Both the position numbers and the translations under genes were made by a program. Positions 53,901 through 64,000 of a stretch of 64,000 nucleotides of DNA are shown one piece after another. Source of the DNA: Amia ocellicauda (Eukaryota; Chordata; Actinopteri; Amiiformes; Amiidae). The DNA is taken from NCBI RefSeq assembly GCF_036373705.1, contig NC_089867.1, forward strand, positions 16,728,001-16,792,000, written 5' to 3'. The first letter of the stretch is position 1. Each line of letters starts with the position of its first letter. The notes beneath the pieces are model-generated. The model was not told the DNA's origin and did no database searches. It worked only from the letters and a program-made list of their open reading frames with translations.

Positions 53901-56900
53901 GGCGATCAGGAAGTAGGATCTGATGTCGAACTTCTTGCCTTCTAAGAGCAAGGGGTTCTGAATATACCTGTTGAAAAATAATGAATGAATTTACCTCATA
54001 AAAGTAGAAGTCAGAATCAGGGGTGTAGCATGAATACAGCAGGCTTTCATTGGACACCTTATGCAGTCGAGAGGGTTTAAAAAAGGGAGAAGGAGAAAAG
54101 GAGAAGAATCATGTTTAGATTTTCAGCATGATTCTATTATACTGGCATAGAATAAGAAATGTAGACTCAAAAATGAATTCCTGCTCTGATGTGTGCTGCT
54201 GTTTTTGTAGATATTCTGTTGAGTGTTTAGACCTGTGAGTTACTCTCTGCTGTTGGTGCGGCACGGGGGAGGATGCTACAGCAGGGAGCCAAGTGAAATT
54301 GCTGACAGGAAACTTCTGGACAGGGGAGATAGTACCAGATTTTGAGTGGCAACCACTAGAGAGCGATCTGAACCAAGAAACCAATGCATCATCATCGACT
54401 GAAGCTTATTAAGTCACTGTTGTGTTGCATGCTTCATATGTTATCTAGAGAGCTAAGCTATATATATATGTAGTAAAACAGTAATAATTAAAGAGTCCTT
54501 GGACTTCACAGAGCTGGAGCTGTGAACTGGGGGAGGGGTCAGCAGAGCCTGGTCAGCCTGTTGAGAATCTCCTTCTCTCATTCTCTCAGGTGATGACAAT
54601 AATAATCTAAATTTTTTATAGTGCCTTTCATGTCAGGACAAACCAAAGCACTTTTGTTGTGGCTCTGGTATAGTTGTCTGTGAGAGAGAGATGTATTTTT
54701 TGGTACAGGGACACCAGATCGCTGAGAGAGTGTTTTCTGTATTTTCTTGCTTGGATGTTCTGACACAGACAGCATGACCTTCTCTTTGGTATCATCAGTG
54801 AGCTTTTGGATGTCAAATTCTTATTCTCTGCCTTGCTGGGGGAAAATGTAATGTATAGCAGCATACCAAGTTCGAAAAACAAACACCTGAAGTATAGTGG
54901 CGAAGCACGGGAGAAATTCAGATAAGCATCACTTGTCGGTGCTTAGAATCTGGGTGACAACATAAAATAATAATCACATTTAAAAACTGAAAGGAAAGCG
55001 AAAAGCAGAAGGTTAAATCTTAATGTAGCGCCGTATAGCTGTGCTGTCTCGAAGGCCCCGCTTGCCTGTTCAGGGCCTGTGTGAATAAAGCGCTGATGCT
55101 GAAACACTGATAATGATGCGCGCTGTTTGTTCTAGACGCAGTACTACACAGCGCTACACACAGCCCTGTAATTGGGTGTCACTTTGCAGACGGAGCGCGC
55201 TTCATCATCCTGCCAAGCCGTAAAAGCTAAGTGAATTAAAGAGGGCCATCGCTGCCAAATGGGTGCAGCATCATATGTCATACCTCATCTCTCCCTGCCA
55301 CACTTTGCAGACTCGTAACCAGAAGCGATTCCACCTCTCGGGGGCTAACCTGAGCTCAGCTTTCGGGGGCAATAGACAGGGTGTGGGCGAGAGGGATAGA
55401 ACGGGCTCAGAATAACTTGCAGAGACAAATTAGGTGGCATTTAGGAACTTTGGATTTACCAGTAGACGTCTCCCACAGTTCTCCTCATATCATGGGGCGT
55501 CCCCCCACTGCAGCCCTGTTTTTCTCTTTGTGGACCCAACTGACTGGGGGTCTAAGGGTCAAAGGGGAATGATGGGACTGGTTTCACTCCACACCATTAA
55601 CATCTACAGAGCTGAACGCTAATGTCACTGCAGTACCATTGACTAATATGTTAATGTATCCAGGTGTAATGGTACGCACCCTATGCATTCTTTTGCCAGG
55701 AAGATGGTTTTATTTTTCCCTGGTTTTATTTTTCATTTATTAATGATACACTTTAACACTCTATAGGAACAGGGCTTAAATATGTTAGACAGTACCCTCC
55801 GTAAGAGCATCGCGCTCATGACACACAAACGCCTTATGCTTATGAAATCTGTGTCATGTCGAGTCTTTGGGTCGCGGGGAGGCAGAGGGTAATGAGTGTG
55901 AAATTAAACAGAAAAAAACTAAATGAAGATCTGGGCAGGGGGTTGTGACCATGGCTGTCAAGGTGGGAATGCACTTTCAACATTTTTCTTATATTTCTAT
56001 CTTTCTTCTCTTTTTATCAGCAATGAAGCTGTTGTTGATTGCTGTCTTTAGTTCTTTGACATAGAAATACTGCCTGGAGTCAAGAGCAAGCAGATAAGTG
56101 TGTTCAGAAGTACTTTATAATATTATAGTAGTAATTATTAGGGTTATTTTTTTATTACAATATTCTTTGCTTTGTAGTAGTGGCAGCAGTAAGTATTTTC
56201 ATCATCATTTGCCATTATTTATGTTCTCACCACATTAGCAGGCAAAAACAACCAGTGTGTCAACATGCAAGCCCTACCTACCTCTGAGCAATCCTGGCCT
56301 GGGGGGATCGGTAGGCCGTCTTCCGTCCCTGCTGGCTGTCCTCCCCGCCTTGTAGCCTGTTGCGGAACGTGACGACGTCGTCCCCCGAGCGCAGCAGGAA
56401 GATCCCCCGCCCCTGGTTCAGACCCGTGGGCTTACAGATCCACACCTGTCCCTCTTGCCATCCCAACACACACAAATCGGACACAGACACACAAACAGTC
56501 ACACACACACACATGCACACACAATCACACACAGACACACAAACAAAGTGCGGGGACAGCGCACACAATCACACACATGCACAGTGTGAGAGTGGGGACA
56601 GTGCACACTCGCATATATTTAGGTTTTAGGGCAAGGACTTGTGTTGAACATATGAGTGAAGTGAAGGCCTGCAGACTTTTGATTGGCAGTTGGGCTGCTT
56701 TCTCGCATGGTGCATGTCAGTTATTGATTATATAACTGTATAACTTTTTGTTTTACAGATTGGTTGTCTGCAACAGGATAACAATTCAGTTGAAAGGAGT
56801 CAGAACAAGACAGGTTTCTAAACTTATTCTTTCTCTCTTATGAGATCTGTATTTTTTTTTCTAGGCCTCTAGGCTGAATATGCATTCCACAAACTCTTTA

Positions 56901-58160
56901 ACAAATATCTTAACAAATATCTTGTAGTAGTAGTAGTAGTAGTAGTAGTTTCATTAACCATATTAGTAATATTGATGACGTTTTGTCTTCATTCACCTTC
57001 ATACTGAGCAAAGAATGCCTCCCTCTCCTCTCTCAAGTCCATGCGGAAAGTCTCTGGGAAAAACTCTTCCATTGTCAGACACCTGTGTGGAAACCGCATG
57101 ATTAACACTGGACAACCAGTGCTACATCACTGAGCACCATGAAGGGTCATAAAGGTTTATGGTGTGGGAACATGGTCTTGTATATTTTTAAGATATTATA
57201 AATCACATATGAGAAACCAGCCAATCACAGAGCAGCCTTTCCAAACAATCCTTTGCCTCTTATCTTGTGTATAAATGTCATCCCGTTCATAGAATTATCA
57301 GGATTTAAAATTCTTCAGTTACCAGCAAAGCTTCAGGACACTAAATGCAAGTGGGGCCAGTGTCACAGGATGTACTTTGTTTTTAATAGTTTTGATACAT
57401 TTAATTACAACTACAGATGGCACAGCCCCTTCCAGAACCGGAGGGAGAGGGCCCGGCTCCAGCCTTCTTTAGTTCTTTACTATAGGCTGGTGACCTGCAC
57501 AGGGGTCAGTACGCGGATTGTGTAGTTAATAGAATTTGTATTTGGGCTCTTCGGTGGCACACCTGCGTAACTCTGATTTGCAGTCACGCAACACGTTTCA
57601 TGAGACTGATTTAATTAGTCACAGTGTTGTCACATCTATTTATAGGCCCACATAGTCTGGAAAACATATGGTACCAACTGCAAATTTAGCTTAATGGCAA
57701 TGTGTCTGCACTGGCCGTGAGTTTGATGGTATCCGAGACGCACCGACAGAGCATCAGGCGTGAGTCATGCTCTGTGGTGTAGTGGTTAGGGCTCTGGACT
57801 CATGACTGGAAGGTTGTGGGGCAGTGCTGTTGTCCCCTTGAGGAAGGTGCTTCACTTAGATTGCTCCAGTAAAATACCCGGCTGTATAAATGGGTACAAA
57901 TGTAAGTCGCCCTGGATAAGAGTGGCTGCTAAATGACAAATAATGTAATGTCATGCAGAGGTGACCGATGTGACTTTCTGCAGAGCTGTTGTGCTATAAT
58001 TTGGGTGTCAGCCAGCTAACTGCATTATTTAGCATAATTCCACAATCTGCTATGAAATTATATTTAAATTACTCTTATTAGCTATATAATTGTGCTCAAT
58101 GTGTCTTCAGCTCAAACAACAGAGCAAGCATACTAGTAACAAAAAACATGTTACTTCTGT

Positions 58161-58220
<60 letters not shown>

Positions 58221-59378
58221 TACAGTTATGAACTTGAGATTTAAGTAATGGTAAGTGACTGTACCCCAACTGACCTGTGACCCCTGCCCTGTTTGACCTT
58301 GTTGGTGACCCTCTCGTACTCCCGCAGACTGGTCAGCAGCCCGATCTTGGTGGTCAGGACTTTGTTGTTGGGGATCTGGTACAGCAGCTGTTCCCCTGGG
58401 GAGGACACAGGAGCCTGTGAGTGACCCAGACACACACACAGTCTGGAGCTGTGTAGTGCTGTGTAATGGAGTAGTGCAGTTCTCAACCTTCCCGGAAGCT
58501 GCTGTATGTGGCGCAGGATTTGGTCTCGCACCACTTCAGTCTGTAGTCCTCTCTACGCTTGTCATGAAGGCGCTGCCACCCTTTCCTCTCGCAGTACAGG
58601 CTCACTCTGCATCGAGACACACGCCGGTCACACAGCAGCCCTTACTGCCCTTTGCCTGTTTCTCATAGTTTCAGCATTCAGGGGATTTGGCATAAGCCAG
58701 TTACCAGCCTATTACAACAATACAAATAATTTGCCTTAAAGTGAATATTAAGATCTTGAAGGGAGAAAGAAAACATGCTTACAAGAGACCGCTAATTAAA
58801 TAGTTGTTTTTTTTACATTTGTCTTCTGTAAAGTTGAGCAGTTCAGAAAACGGAAAACACAGATCCCTAAAGATGAAAATCAGTTAAGGTGTTGTGCCTT
58901 AACTGCACAATATCAGTGGAGTAATTTCTTGGGGGGAGATAGAGGAGCGAATCTGTCAGTGTCTGAGCTTCAGTACTGTTGGAGGACCTCATCTTCTTAG
59001 CTTCTTAGAGAAAGGGCATGAGATCTGCTTTCCAGTTATGTTCTGTGTTTGTCATCCGGTGAACGAATCTCCCTCTCCTTACGAGCCAAAATCTCAACGT
59101 TGACAAATGAACCGACAGCAGCTCGTGCCTGTGGCTTTTCCCCTGTTGTGGATGTGACTCTGAACTTCGACCTTCTCCACCAGAGGGGAGTGAGTGATTT
59201 ATGCTTCGTGCTCTTTAGATTTTTACAACCAGCCTAAAACAAATATGTCTGTTTAATCACAGCTGGCTGGCACAGGGGGCTCCCTTTTCCCCACTCCAAT
59301 CTGGAGAACTCCTTTGCCAGTCTTATCTCGTGCCCAGACACTGTAAAATTCCCTAGTTGTCCGTTGGCAGAACTAGGC

Positions 59379-59415
<37 letters not shown>

Positions 59416-60173
59416 CTGGACCAGGATGCACATTTATGAACGGCTCCAGTGCTGCTTCCCTATCAGCAGCCCCCAGTGAATCATTGACAGACCAGGCAGG
59501 GCAGGGCACTCACATGGACGCTCCGTTTCCACCACCGATGTAGTAGAACGGCCCTGGTCCTCTGGGATCCTCAACTTTCTTCTCCCCATTGGTGACTGTC
59601 ATGGAGACGTCAGCGCGGTCACGGGAAAGGGAGACTGTCCCGCTGTCCACATCGGCCTGGACCACACCGTGCGCCACGCCCTGGGAGCCTGCGCACACAC
59701 ACACGCACACACACACACATACACACACAAACATACACGCACACGCACACATACACACACACACACAGACAGGCACACATGAGAAAGCACACAGACACAG
59801 ACAGGTTATGAACTTGTTTTTTATTACTTACCCTTCTAGGCAGTTGGATCCTCTTCCTAGCAGGAATAACTGACCTAAAACTCTTATTTCCTAACTCTAC
59901 CTTATTTCTTAAATTGCAAAATATGAAGATGAGAGGGAAGCTGGCTTAACATTTATTTCCACACTTGCTTCCCTTTGATTCTCTTGCAGCTACCCCCACC
60001 CCCCCTTTTAAATATACACGCTGGTGTGTTTTTGAAAAGGCGCGCTCGTTATTTGAAGGGCAACAGCAGATACCCACCAGCTGCAGACAGCTATTCAGAC
60101 AGGACACCTGCGCTGCTCCTCTCACAAACTCCCTAATCACAGCCTATGCAGCTCACCTGCCCCCGCCCCCCCT

Positions 60174-60240
<67 letters not shown>

Positions 60241-63200
60241 CAGACACACACTGACCATTCCCCTCCATGCAGCTGTGGGAGAAGTCTGAATGAATCAGGA
60301 AAGACTACCCGATTCTTTTTTTGGGGGAGGGTGAGGGGATTCAGTGCAGGTTAAGACCAGACCATTTTCTTCATTTCTTCATTAATTTCTTCCTTTCTTC
60401 CTATCCTTTGTGTTTAGTTTTCTGGTCCTGTAACCGGTTTCTCTCCAATTCCAGCTTTTGTACTAGAAGTACGTAACGCCTGTGAGAATTGTTCTGGTCA
60501 TTTATGTGAACCGAACAGATTCTTGTGAAGATTTCAGCAGCCCTGCCACCCCCCAGCCCTCTCCCCTTAAGTGAGCACTTGGCAGAAAGCTTTTTGCTGT
60601 TAGTCACCTGACTGAGCAGCAGTGAGAGTGAGGCAGAATGTCCAAGGATGGGGCTAACCTTGGTCTCCCCCCCACAGCCCCACCTGCCCTCTGGGCCTCG
60701 ATTTGCTGCCTCACATGAAACGCCCCCGCCACCCCCCACACCCACCCCCCACACCCACCCAACCTTTGCTTGTGTCTTTTTATCCTTTCTTCTTTCAGAT
60801 CAAATAGTTTCAAAAGCAAAGGCCCAGCTGAAACCTTGCTAATTGCAAAGCGACATAGCAATCGAATCGTGTCTTCTCCTGGTTTTTACTTGATCTAATG
60901 TGCACCCAATGTTTGTCTGAAAATACTGCAAAAGCAAGAAATGAACGTGGCAAATGTCTGTGCGAATCACGCACCGCAGTGCAGACTCTCTGTAAAACAG
61001 CCCTGTTCTGGCCATGTTTGAGCACTGACATGGCATTTGCATGCAGCAAGGGTAATGACTGCAATGCACTTTTCTTTTTGTGTTCTTTTTTCTTTTGCCG
61101 CTTGACTTAGGCCGGAGTTGCTCTCGATGAATACAGGATTGTAGTGGCAGACAAAAGGATCTAATATGTATAATTATCCCTTTTCTATCTGTACAGTGGG
61201 TCTCGGTCTTTGTTCAGCCAGTCATTAAGCAAATAAAGGGAAACTTTAGATCCTATTTACTCAGCTGCCATGAAAATAATAAAAGGGACTTAATTTGCAA
61301 AAGGTAAGGTCGATTGTTCTCATCCAAACACACAGCTCCACATAGGCATGGCTAATTAAATTGTTGTTCTTGTTGTGTGGATGGTGGTAGTCCCTTATTA
61401 CAGCATCTTTATTGTTCTCTACAGAAAGCCGGTTTAGGAATGTTTTGCTGTTACTGAAAACTATTTTGTCCATAAAGTGTACACTCAGATTGTCATGAAT
61501 TCAAAATCTTTATTGAGACCCTGGTGGCCTTTGTTTCCTAAATTAAAATGTTATGATGTCAAAAATATGTGTGAAGTTCTAACACAGCTGTTTCAGCACA
61601 TACACACATACGTATCACATTTATATTTCATATTACCTCTTGGTACAATTCATTGTTTTTATCTTCTTGCATCTGCATTTTGCCATTTGGCAATTTTTTT
61701 TAACTCACGCTAATTTCTTTAAAAAAAATAAACAGCGAATAACACAGACATGCATTTACAGACGCAAACATGAACCTTTTCTGTTTTCATACACTTCAAT
61801 GCAATCTTACTGAGACCTTGTGCCAGTGCCTGAGACGCCGCAGGTCAGAGAGACAGAGGACACAGGCTAGAAACACTGCAGACCCTACAGCTAGCTCACT
61901 CCAGGCCCACCTTCCTTGTCTGCTGCTGCAGAGGCCCCCAGCCCCTCCTGGGATAGCCTGGCCTGGCCTGGCTCCTCCTGCCCTTGCCGCCCTGGCCGCT
62001 GCCCTCCCCTCCTCGCCTTCCTGCTGCCCTCTGATCCAGCCATCTTGGACCCAGCCTTGCGTACCGACCCGGCGCCCTGTGACTTGCTCCTGCTAGGTCT
62101 CGCTGGACTCTCCCCCGGGGCTGCGGTTGCTGAGGTTCTGGTCATCTGCAGTTCCGAGGGGCGCTCTGTTGAATCTGATGGTGGGCTGACAGAACCTGCA
62201 GGGCACCCAGTATGTCCAGGCTCGGATCCTAGGTGCGCAGAGCTGCGGAGAGGCCCAGCATGGATCTCCGGTTCTGTAGAGGTTGTAGTGATGAGGGCAT
62301 CCACTGACCTCTCGGCATTGTCCCTGTCGGCTACGCTGTCGGCTGCAGGTCCGAGGTCCATTTCCCCACCATGCTGCTCCCTGGCCTCCTCGCTGCTCCC
62401 TAGAACATTGGGTGCCCCTGTGCCAGCCTCCTCGGGCATGGCGTCTTGCTCAGTCAGATCTTCAGTATAGAACACAGATTTCCCACATGGCATCTCTGTG
62501 GGAGACCTCCACTTGTGCTCCAGGCAGTGACTTCAAAAAACAAAGTTATTGTTTTCTTTATTTGAGCTATTTATTCTATGTGCCCCAGTGTGCATGTGTG
62601 TTTGTGTGTCTAAGCACATGTCAGCTTATCCACACTGCAACAGTAATTTCCTCCTTTTTGACAGTTTTCCAAGTGTTGTAAACTTCACATTGACACATTG
62701 CGTGGATATTTACAGTAGAGTGTGTTTAAAAAAAAATAAAACAAATTGTAAGACTTTATTCACTGCAATATTTGTAGTATTATTATTCACATTGATAATA
62801 ATAAGTCAGTATTTCTCTACTTCGTTGGTGTGTACATTTTGACGCTCTCCTCAACTCAAGAGTTGATGTTTCACATGAACCAGTCATACAAGAAACTGAA
62901 TTATGCTGTAAGGAACTTGTTTTGGTATCTCTGACCTTCAGCACTGTACACGATTTACAGGAGTAGCTGAGAAAAACATTGTGTTTAATTACACTGCAAA
63001 ATGTAATTGAAGGAGCTGTGGCATTTATCAGAAGTGACAGATAGAAGAGTGAGGATATGTGTAGCAGCACAAGCAATAAATTAAACTCTGACCTTTCCGA
63101 CACTGCTGGCAGGAACTGCTAAACTCTGTAGGGATGGCAGTGTTAACTCGCAGAAGCTGTAATTCGGCTGCACAAAACTACCCTCTCACGGTGTTTAACT

Positions 63201-63320
63201 GAAAGTAGCATTTAATAAGCTTCTCATCGATCCAGAAGAATGCGGACAGGTCCTCCGTAGAAAGATTAACTTACTGGTGTGTGACGGGTCTTTAGTTGTA
63301 CTGCTACACTTGCGACACAT
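42927..63320 (-). CDS. ttll10: Tubulin tyrosine ligase-like 10 (polyglycylase)
   Basis: Twelve exons: 63320-63275, 62495-61911, 59688-59514, 58606-58488, 58395-58275, 57082-56997, 56453-56282, 53967-53796, 49704-49564, 49003-48887, 47203-47110 and 43693-42927. All phases agree, giving 864 residues. TTLL10 elongates glycine chains on tubulin and other proteins, mainly in cilia. Residues 17-210 are a low-complexity acidic/Ser-rich then basic N-terminus. The TTL domain spans about 255-610 with [20 protein letters not shown], then [14 protein letters not shown] (K385 ATP site), then [16 protein letters not shown] and [14 protein letters not shown] (D570, E583, N585 metal/ATP residues). The 254-residue tail is basic and Pro/Ala-rich. 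Human TTLL10 is about 673 residues and reported inactive; the catalytic residues I can check are normal here. The exon 10 donor is GC rather than GT. The exon 1 to exon 2 join and N-terminus are the least certain parts. Confidence 0.9.
44283..45895 (-). pseudogene. CR1-like LINE, internally deleted: ORF1 esterase and endonuclease parts
   Basis: Reading leftwards, 45875-45660 has [11 protein letters not shown], a zinc-finger-like ORF1 start. 45330-45125 has the end of a GDSL/SGNH esterase-like domain, with [19 protein letters not shown] (DGLHLN at about 45205-45188). 45032-44334 encodes the apurinic endonuclease start of ORF2: [38 protein letters not shown]. The usual GDFN box reads EDFN. The reverse transcriptase is absent, and the 3' tail (CGTAAAGTTTCTTATGG) follows directly, so the middle was deleted. 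The ORF1 esterase plus tail place it in the CR1/L2 group. Confidence 0.78.
45893..45946. repeat. (TTTA)n/(TTTG)n microsatellite
   Basis: About four TTTA and ten TTTG units at the 5' border of the LINE. Confidence 0.88.
48811..48849. repeat. (GA)n tract next to the GC donor of ttll10 exon 10
   Basis: About 19 GA units. In the ttll10 transcript this is a CU tract starting some 38 bases after the exon 10 donor. Confidence 0.85.
50897..50949. repeat. (TA)n(TG)n microsatellite in ttll10 intron 8
   Basis: TATATATATATATATG is followed by about 18 GT units. Confidence 0.88.
51395..52621 (+). mobile_element. Intact DD36E (Incomer-like) Tc1/mariner element
   Basis: Perfect inverted ends, CACTCACCTAAAGGATTATT and AATAATCCTTTAGGTGAGTG, extend to about 29 bp, with TA on each side (51393-51394 and 52622-52623). 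The outer ATA/TAT makes the symmetry longer still. The element is 1227 bp and carries one uninterrupted transposase. It lies in ttll10 intron 8, opposite to the host gene. Confidence 0.93.
51543..52589 (+). CDS. Tc1/mariner transposase, full length, 348 residues
   Basis: Cut-and-paste transposase for the surrounding element. The N-terminus (about 1-115) holds two helix-turn-helix units, the first with [20 protein letters not shown] and a linker. The catalytic core has AWSDESRF (D155), FQQDNAPCH (D248) and [13 protein letters not shown] (E285). There are 36 residues between D248 and E285, so it is DD36E, unlike the DD34E copies elsewhere in this window. A run of seven glycines (190-196) sits in the usual glycine-rich box. 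The start [10 protein letters not shown] is the first ATG after the terminal repeat. No stop, frameshift or loss of a catalytic residue is seen, so it may be functional or recently so. Confidence 0.92.
   Translation: MGKKGDLSNFERGMVVGARRAGLSISQSAQLLGFSRTTISRVYKEWCEKGKTSSNRQSCGQKCHVDARGQRRMGRLIQADRRATLTEITTRYNRGMQQSICEATTRTTLRRMGYNSRRPHRVPLISTTNRKKRLQFAQAHQNWTVEDWKNVAWSDESRFLLRHSDGRVRIWRKQNENMDPSCLVTTVQAGGGGGGVMVWGMFSWHTLGPLVPIGHRLNATAYLSIVSDHVHPFMTTMYPSSDGYFQQDNAPCHKGRIISNWFLEHDNEFTVLNWPPQSPDLNPIEHLWDVVERELRALDVHPTNLHQLQDAILSIWANISKECFQHLVESMPRRIKAVLKAKGGQTQY
52626..53795 (-). other. Rest of ttll10 intron 8 (3' of exon 8)
   Basis: No exon or clear element is seen. CACAC-rich DNA at 53560-53700 explains the open frames here. 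Confidence 0.5.
53968..56281 (-). other. ttll10 intron 7
   Basis: No exon or recognisable element. Frames at 54578-54882 and 55381-55622 lack splice support. Confidence 0.5.
57762..57955 (+). repeat. tRNA-derived SINE with L2-like tail
   Basis: TGGTGTAGTGGTTAGGGCTC fits a tRNA box A with flanks, followed by TGGACTCATGACTGGAAGGT where a tRNA anticodon arm and degraded box B would lie. The 3' part, AAGTCGCCCTGGATAAGAGT then GGCTGCTAAATGAC, matches the L2-type tail used by many fish SINEs. It lies in ttll10 intron 5, against the gene's direction. Confidence 0.75.
58163..58212. repeat. (TA)n microsatellite near ttll10 exon 5
   Basis: About 25 TA units begin some 60 bases past the exon 5 donor (58275). 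Confidence 0.88.
59378..59411. repeat. (GA)n microsatellite
   Basis: About 16 GA units in ttll10 intron 3. Confidence 0.88.
59690..59767. repeat. CA/TG repeat forming the exon 3 acceptor of ttll10
   Basis: An interrupted CA tract abuts exon 3 (59688). In the transcript the intron ends in a UG repeat and then GCGCAG, with no pyrimidine tract. Confidence 0.85.
60174..60239. repeat. (CA)n microsatellite in ttll10 intron 2
   Basis: About 30 CA units with single A insertions. Confidence 0.9.
60240..61910 (-). other. Rest of ttll10 intron 2
   Basis: C-rich DNA at 60700-60765 (CCCCCACACCCACCC-type) and AT-rich DNA further right. No exon is seen. Confidence 0.5.
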
Positions 63321-63371
63321 TTTCAGCCGGAGCCACGAAACTGTAAACAGCTGCTGGTCACCTCGGATACA

Positions 63372-63385
63372 GCTGCCTTGGCAAC
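63372..63385. promoter_or_regulatory. RFX X-box-like motif between ttll10 and the 63401 gene
   Basis: GCTGCCTTGGCAAC fits the RFX X-box consensus GTNRCC-N0-3-RGYAAC except for one base in the first half. It lies 16 bases before the start codon at 63401 and 52 bases before that of ttll10 on the other strand. RFX factors drive ciliary genes, and TTLL10 is a ciliary enzyme, so one site may serve both directions. Binding is inferred. Confidence 0.55.
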
Positions 63386-63400
63386 GGTTGCTAATTGTGG

Positions 63401-63913
63401 ATGGATTCGGAGAAGTACGTACAGCGTGACTTCCTCAAGGAAGTTTGCTCTGTAAACGGTCATCCCCTTTGGAGTTGGCTCTCATTAAATATTAACTGTC
63501 ACGAAAGCTTGTGTTTGAATACGGGTTGTAATGTGAGAATAGAAAATGACAAACAAGACTGTTTAGGTACCGAGTTGTTTTTCTTTTTCTGTGGGGGGAG
63601 CTTAGAACAATGCAGCGCATCCTGATACAGATTGTGTTACAGAATATCGTTTCAGGTACTGGGGGTGTATGAAAGATTGTCCTGTCTGAAAGGTTGTTAA
63701 ATCATTCCGGGACAACTGGCATCCACGGTCTGTGTGTTTTTTGTTCATGAGGGCTGTGCACGCATGTTTTTTTAAGCTGAGTGATTACTGGACTGCACTG
63801 CAGCAGTTTGTCTTTTCACTCACACCTCTCAACCGGTTTCAGGAGTGGACTGTCAGACCCCTGTCCAAAAAAGCCACTCGTGCCACCATGAGACATGAAT
63901 TGGACGATGCACT
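63401..63913 (+). CDS. Unidentified gene, first two exons (partial)
   Basis: Exon 1 (63401-63451) encodes MDSEKYVQRDFLKEVCS and ends at a GTAAAC donor. Exon 2 (63843-63913) follows a pyrimidine-rich acceptor (CTCAACCGGTTTCAG), encodes EWTVRPLSKKATRATMRHEL then DDA, and ends at GTAAGC. Phases join (0) and the frame is open across both; the alternative exon 1 donor two codons later would give a stop. The gene continues past the window. I do not recognise the protein. The basic stretch and head-to-head layout with ttll10 would suit a small ciliary or sperm protein, but that is inference. Confidence 0.55.
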
Positions 63914-64000
63914 GTAAGCCTGAACTGTTTATTTTTCAGGAGCAGATGGGGGAATTTAATTTAGCAGGAAGCGGTTATCTGAAAGGACTTGGAGACCGGG

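Noticed and set aside
57762..57835. Functional tRNA gene
   Set aside because: Box A-like sequence is present but box B and the acceptor stem are degraded, and an L2-type tail follows, so it is a SINE.
61916..62470. 184-residue plus-strand frame
   Set aside because: Antisense of ttll10 exon 2; GC-rich coding often leaves such open shadows.

Overview
The window is nuclear DNA from a ray-finned fish. The genes have vertebrate intron-exon structure, and the repeats are Tc1-like, L2, CR1, Harbinger, pogo, tRNA-SINE and long simple repeats, as in fish genomes. The 3' tail of the CR1-like element resembles ones I associate with early-branching ray-finned fishes, but that lineage guess is weak. All exon models come from reading splice sites, reading phase and family resemblance by eye. 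No alignment or transcript was available.

Three multi-exon genes and the start of a fourth are supported. (1) Plus strand, 2872-8318: a six-exon TNF receptor, best matched to TNFRSF18 (GITR), with a CRE-CCAAT-TATA promoter just upstream. (2) Minus strand, 34195-16585: a 12-exon gene for a 370-residue protein with two PH-like domains and an MGCC acylation-type N-terminus, most like PLEKHN1 but much shorter. (3) Minus strand, 63320-42927: a 12-exon TTLL10 gene (864 residues), a tubulin polyglycylase-type enzyme with its ATP/Mg residues present. (4) Plus strand from 63401: the first two exons of an unidentified gene that leaves the window. Its start codon lies 80 bp from the TTLL10 start codon, and an RFX X-box-like motif lies between them, suggesting a shared ciliary promoter. 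PLEKHN1, TTLL10 and TNFRSF18 are also close together on human 1p36.33, which supports the assignments as an old synteny block.

The rest is introns and intergenic DNA rich in transposons. There is a decayed Tc1 in the last TNFRSF18 intron (6362-7788). Two copies of a second Tc1 family (DD34E) lie at 8927-10433 and 27134-28696; one is frameshifted and the other has lost the catalytic glutamate. An L2 fragment lies at 11264-12215, and a composite Tc1 at 26318-27077. A 1.83-kb LTR-like unit sits in PLEKHN1-like intron 1 (29448-31281). A Tc1 at 35247-37275 is split by a 498-bp solo LTR. A pogo-type fossil with repeated subterminal motifs occupies 37459-39496. A Harbinger element is split by a CR1-like LINE (43850-46560). 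An apparently intact DD36E (Incomer-like) transposon with a 348-residue open transposase lies in a TTLL10 intron (51395-52621). I saw no rRNA, tRNA, CRISPR or prokaryotic features.
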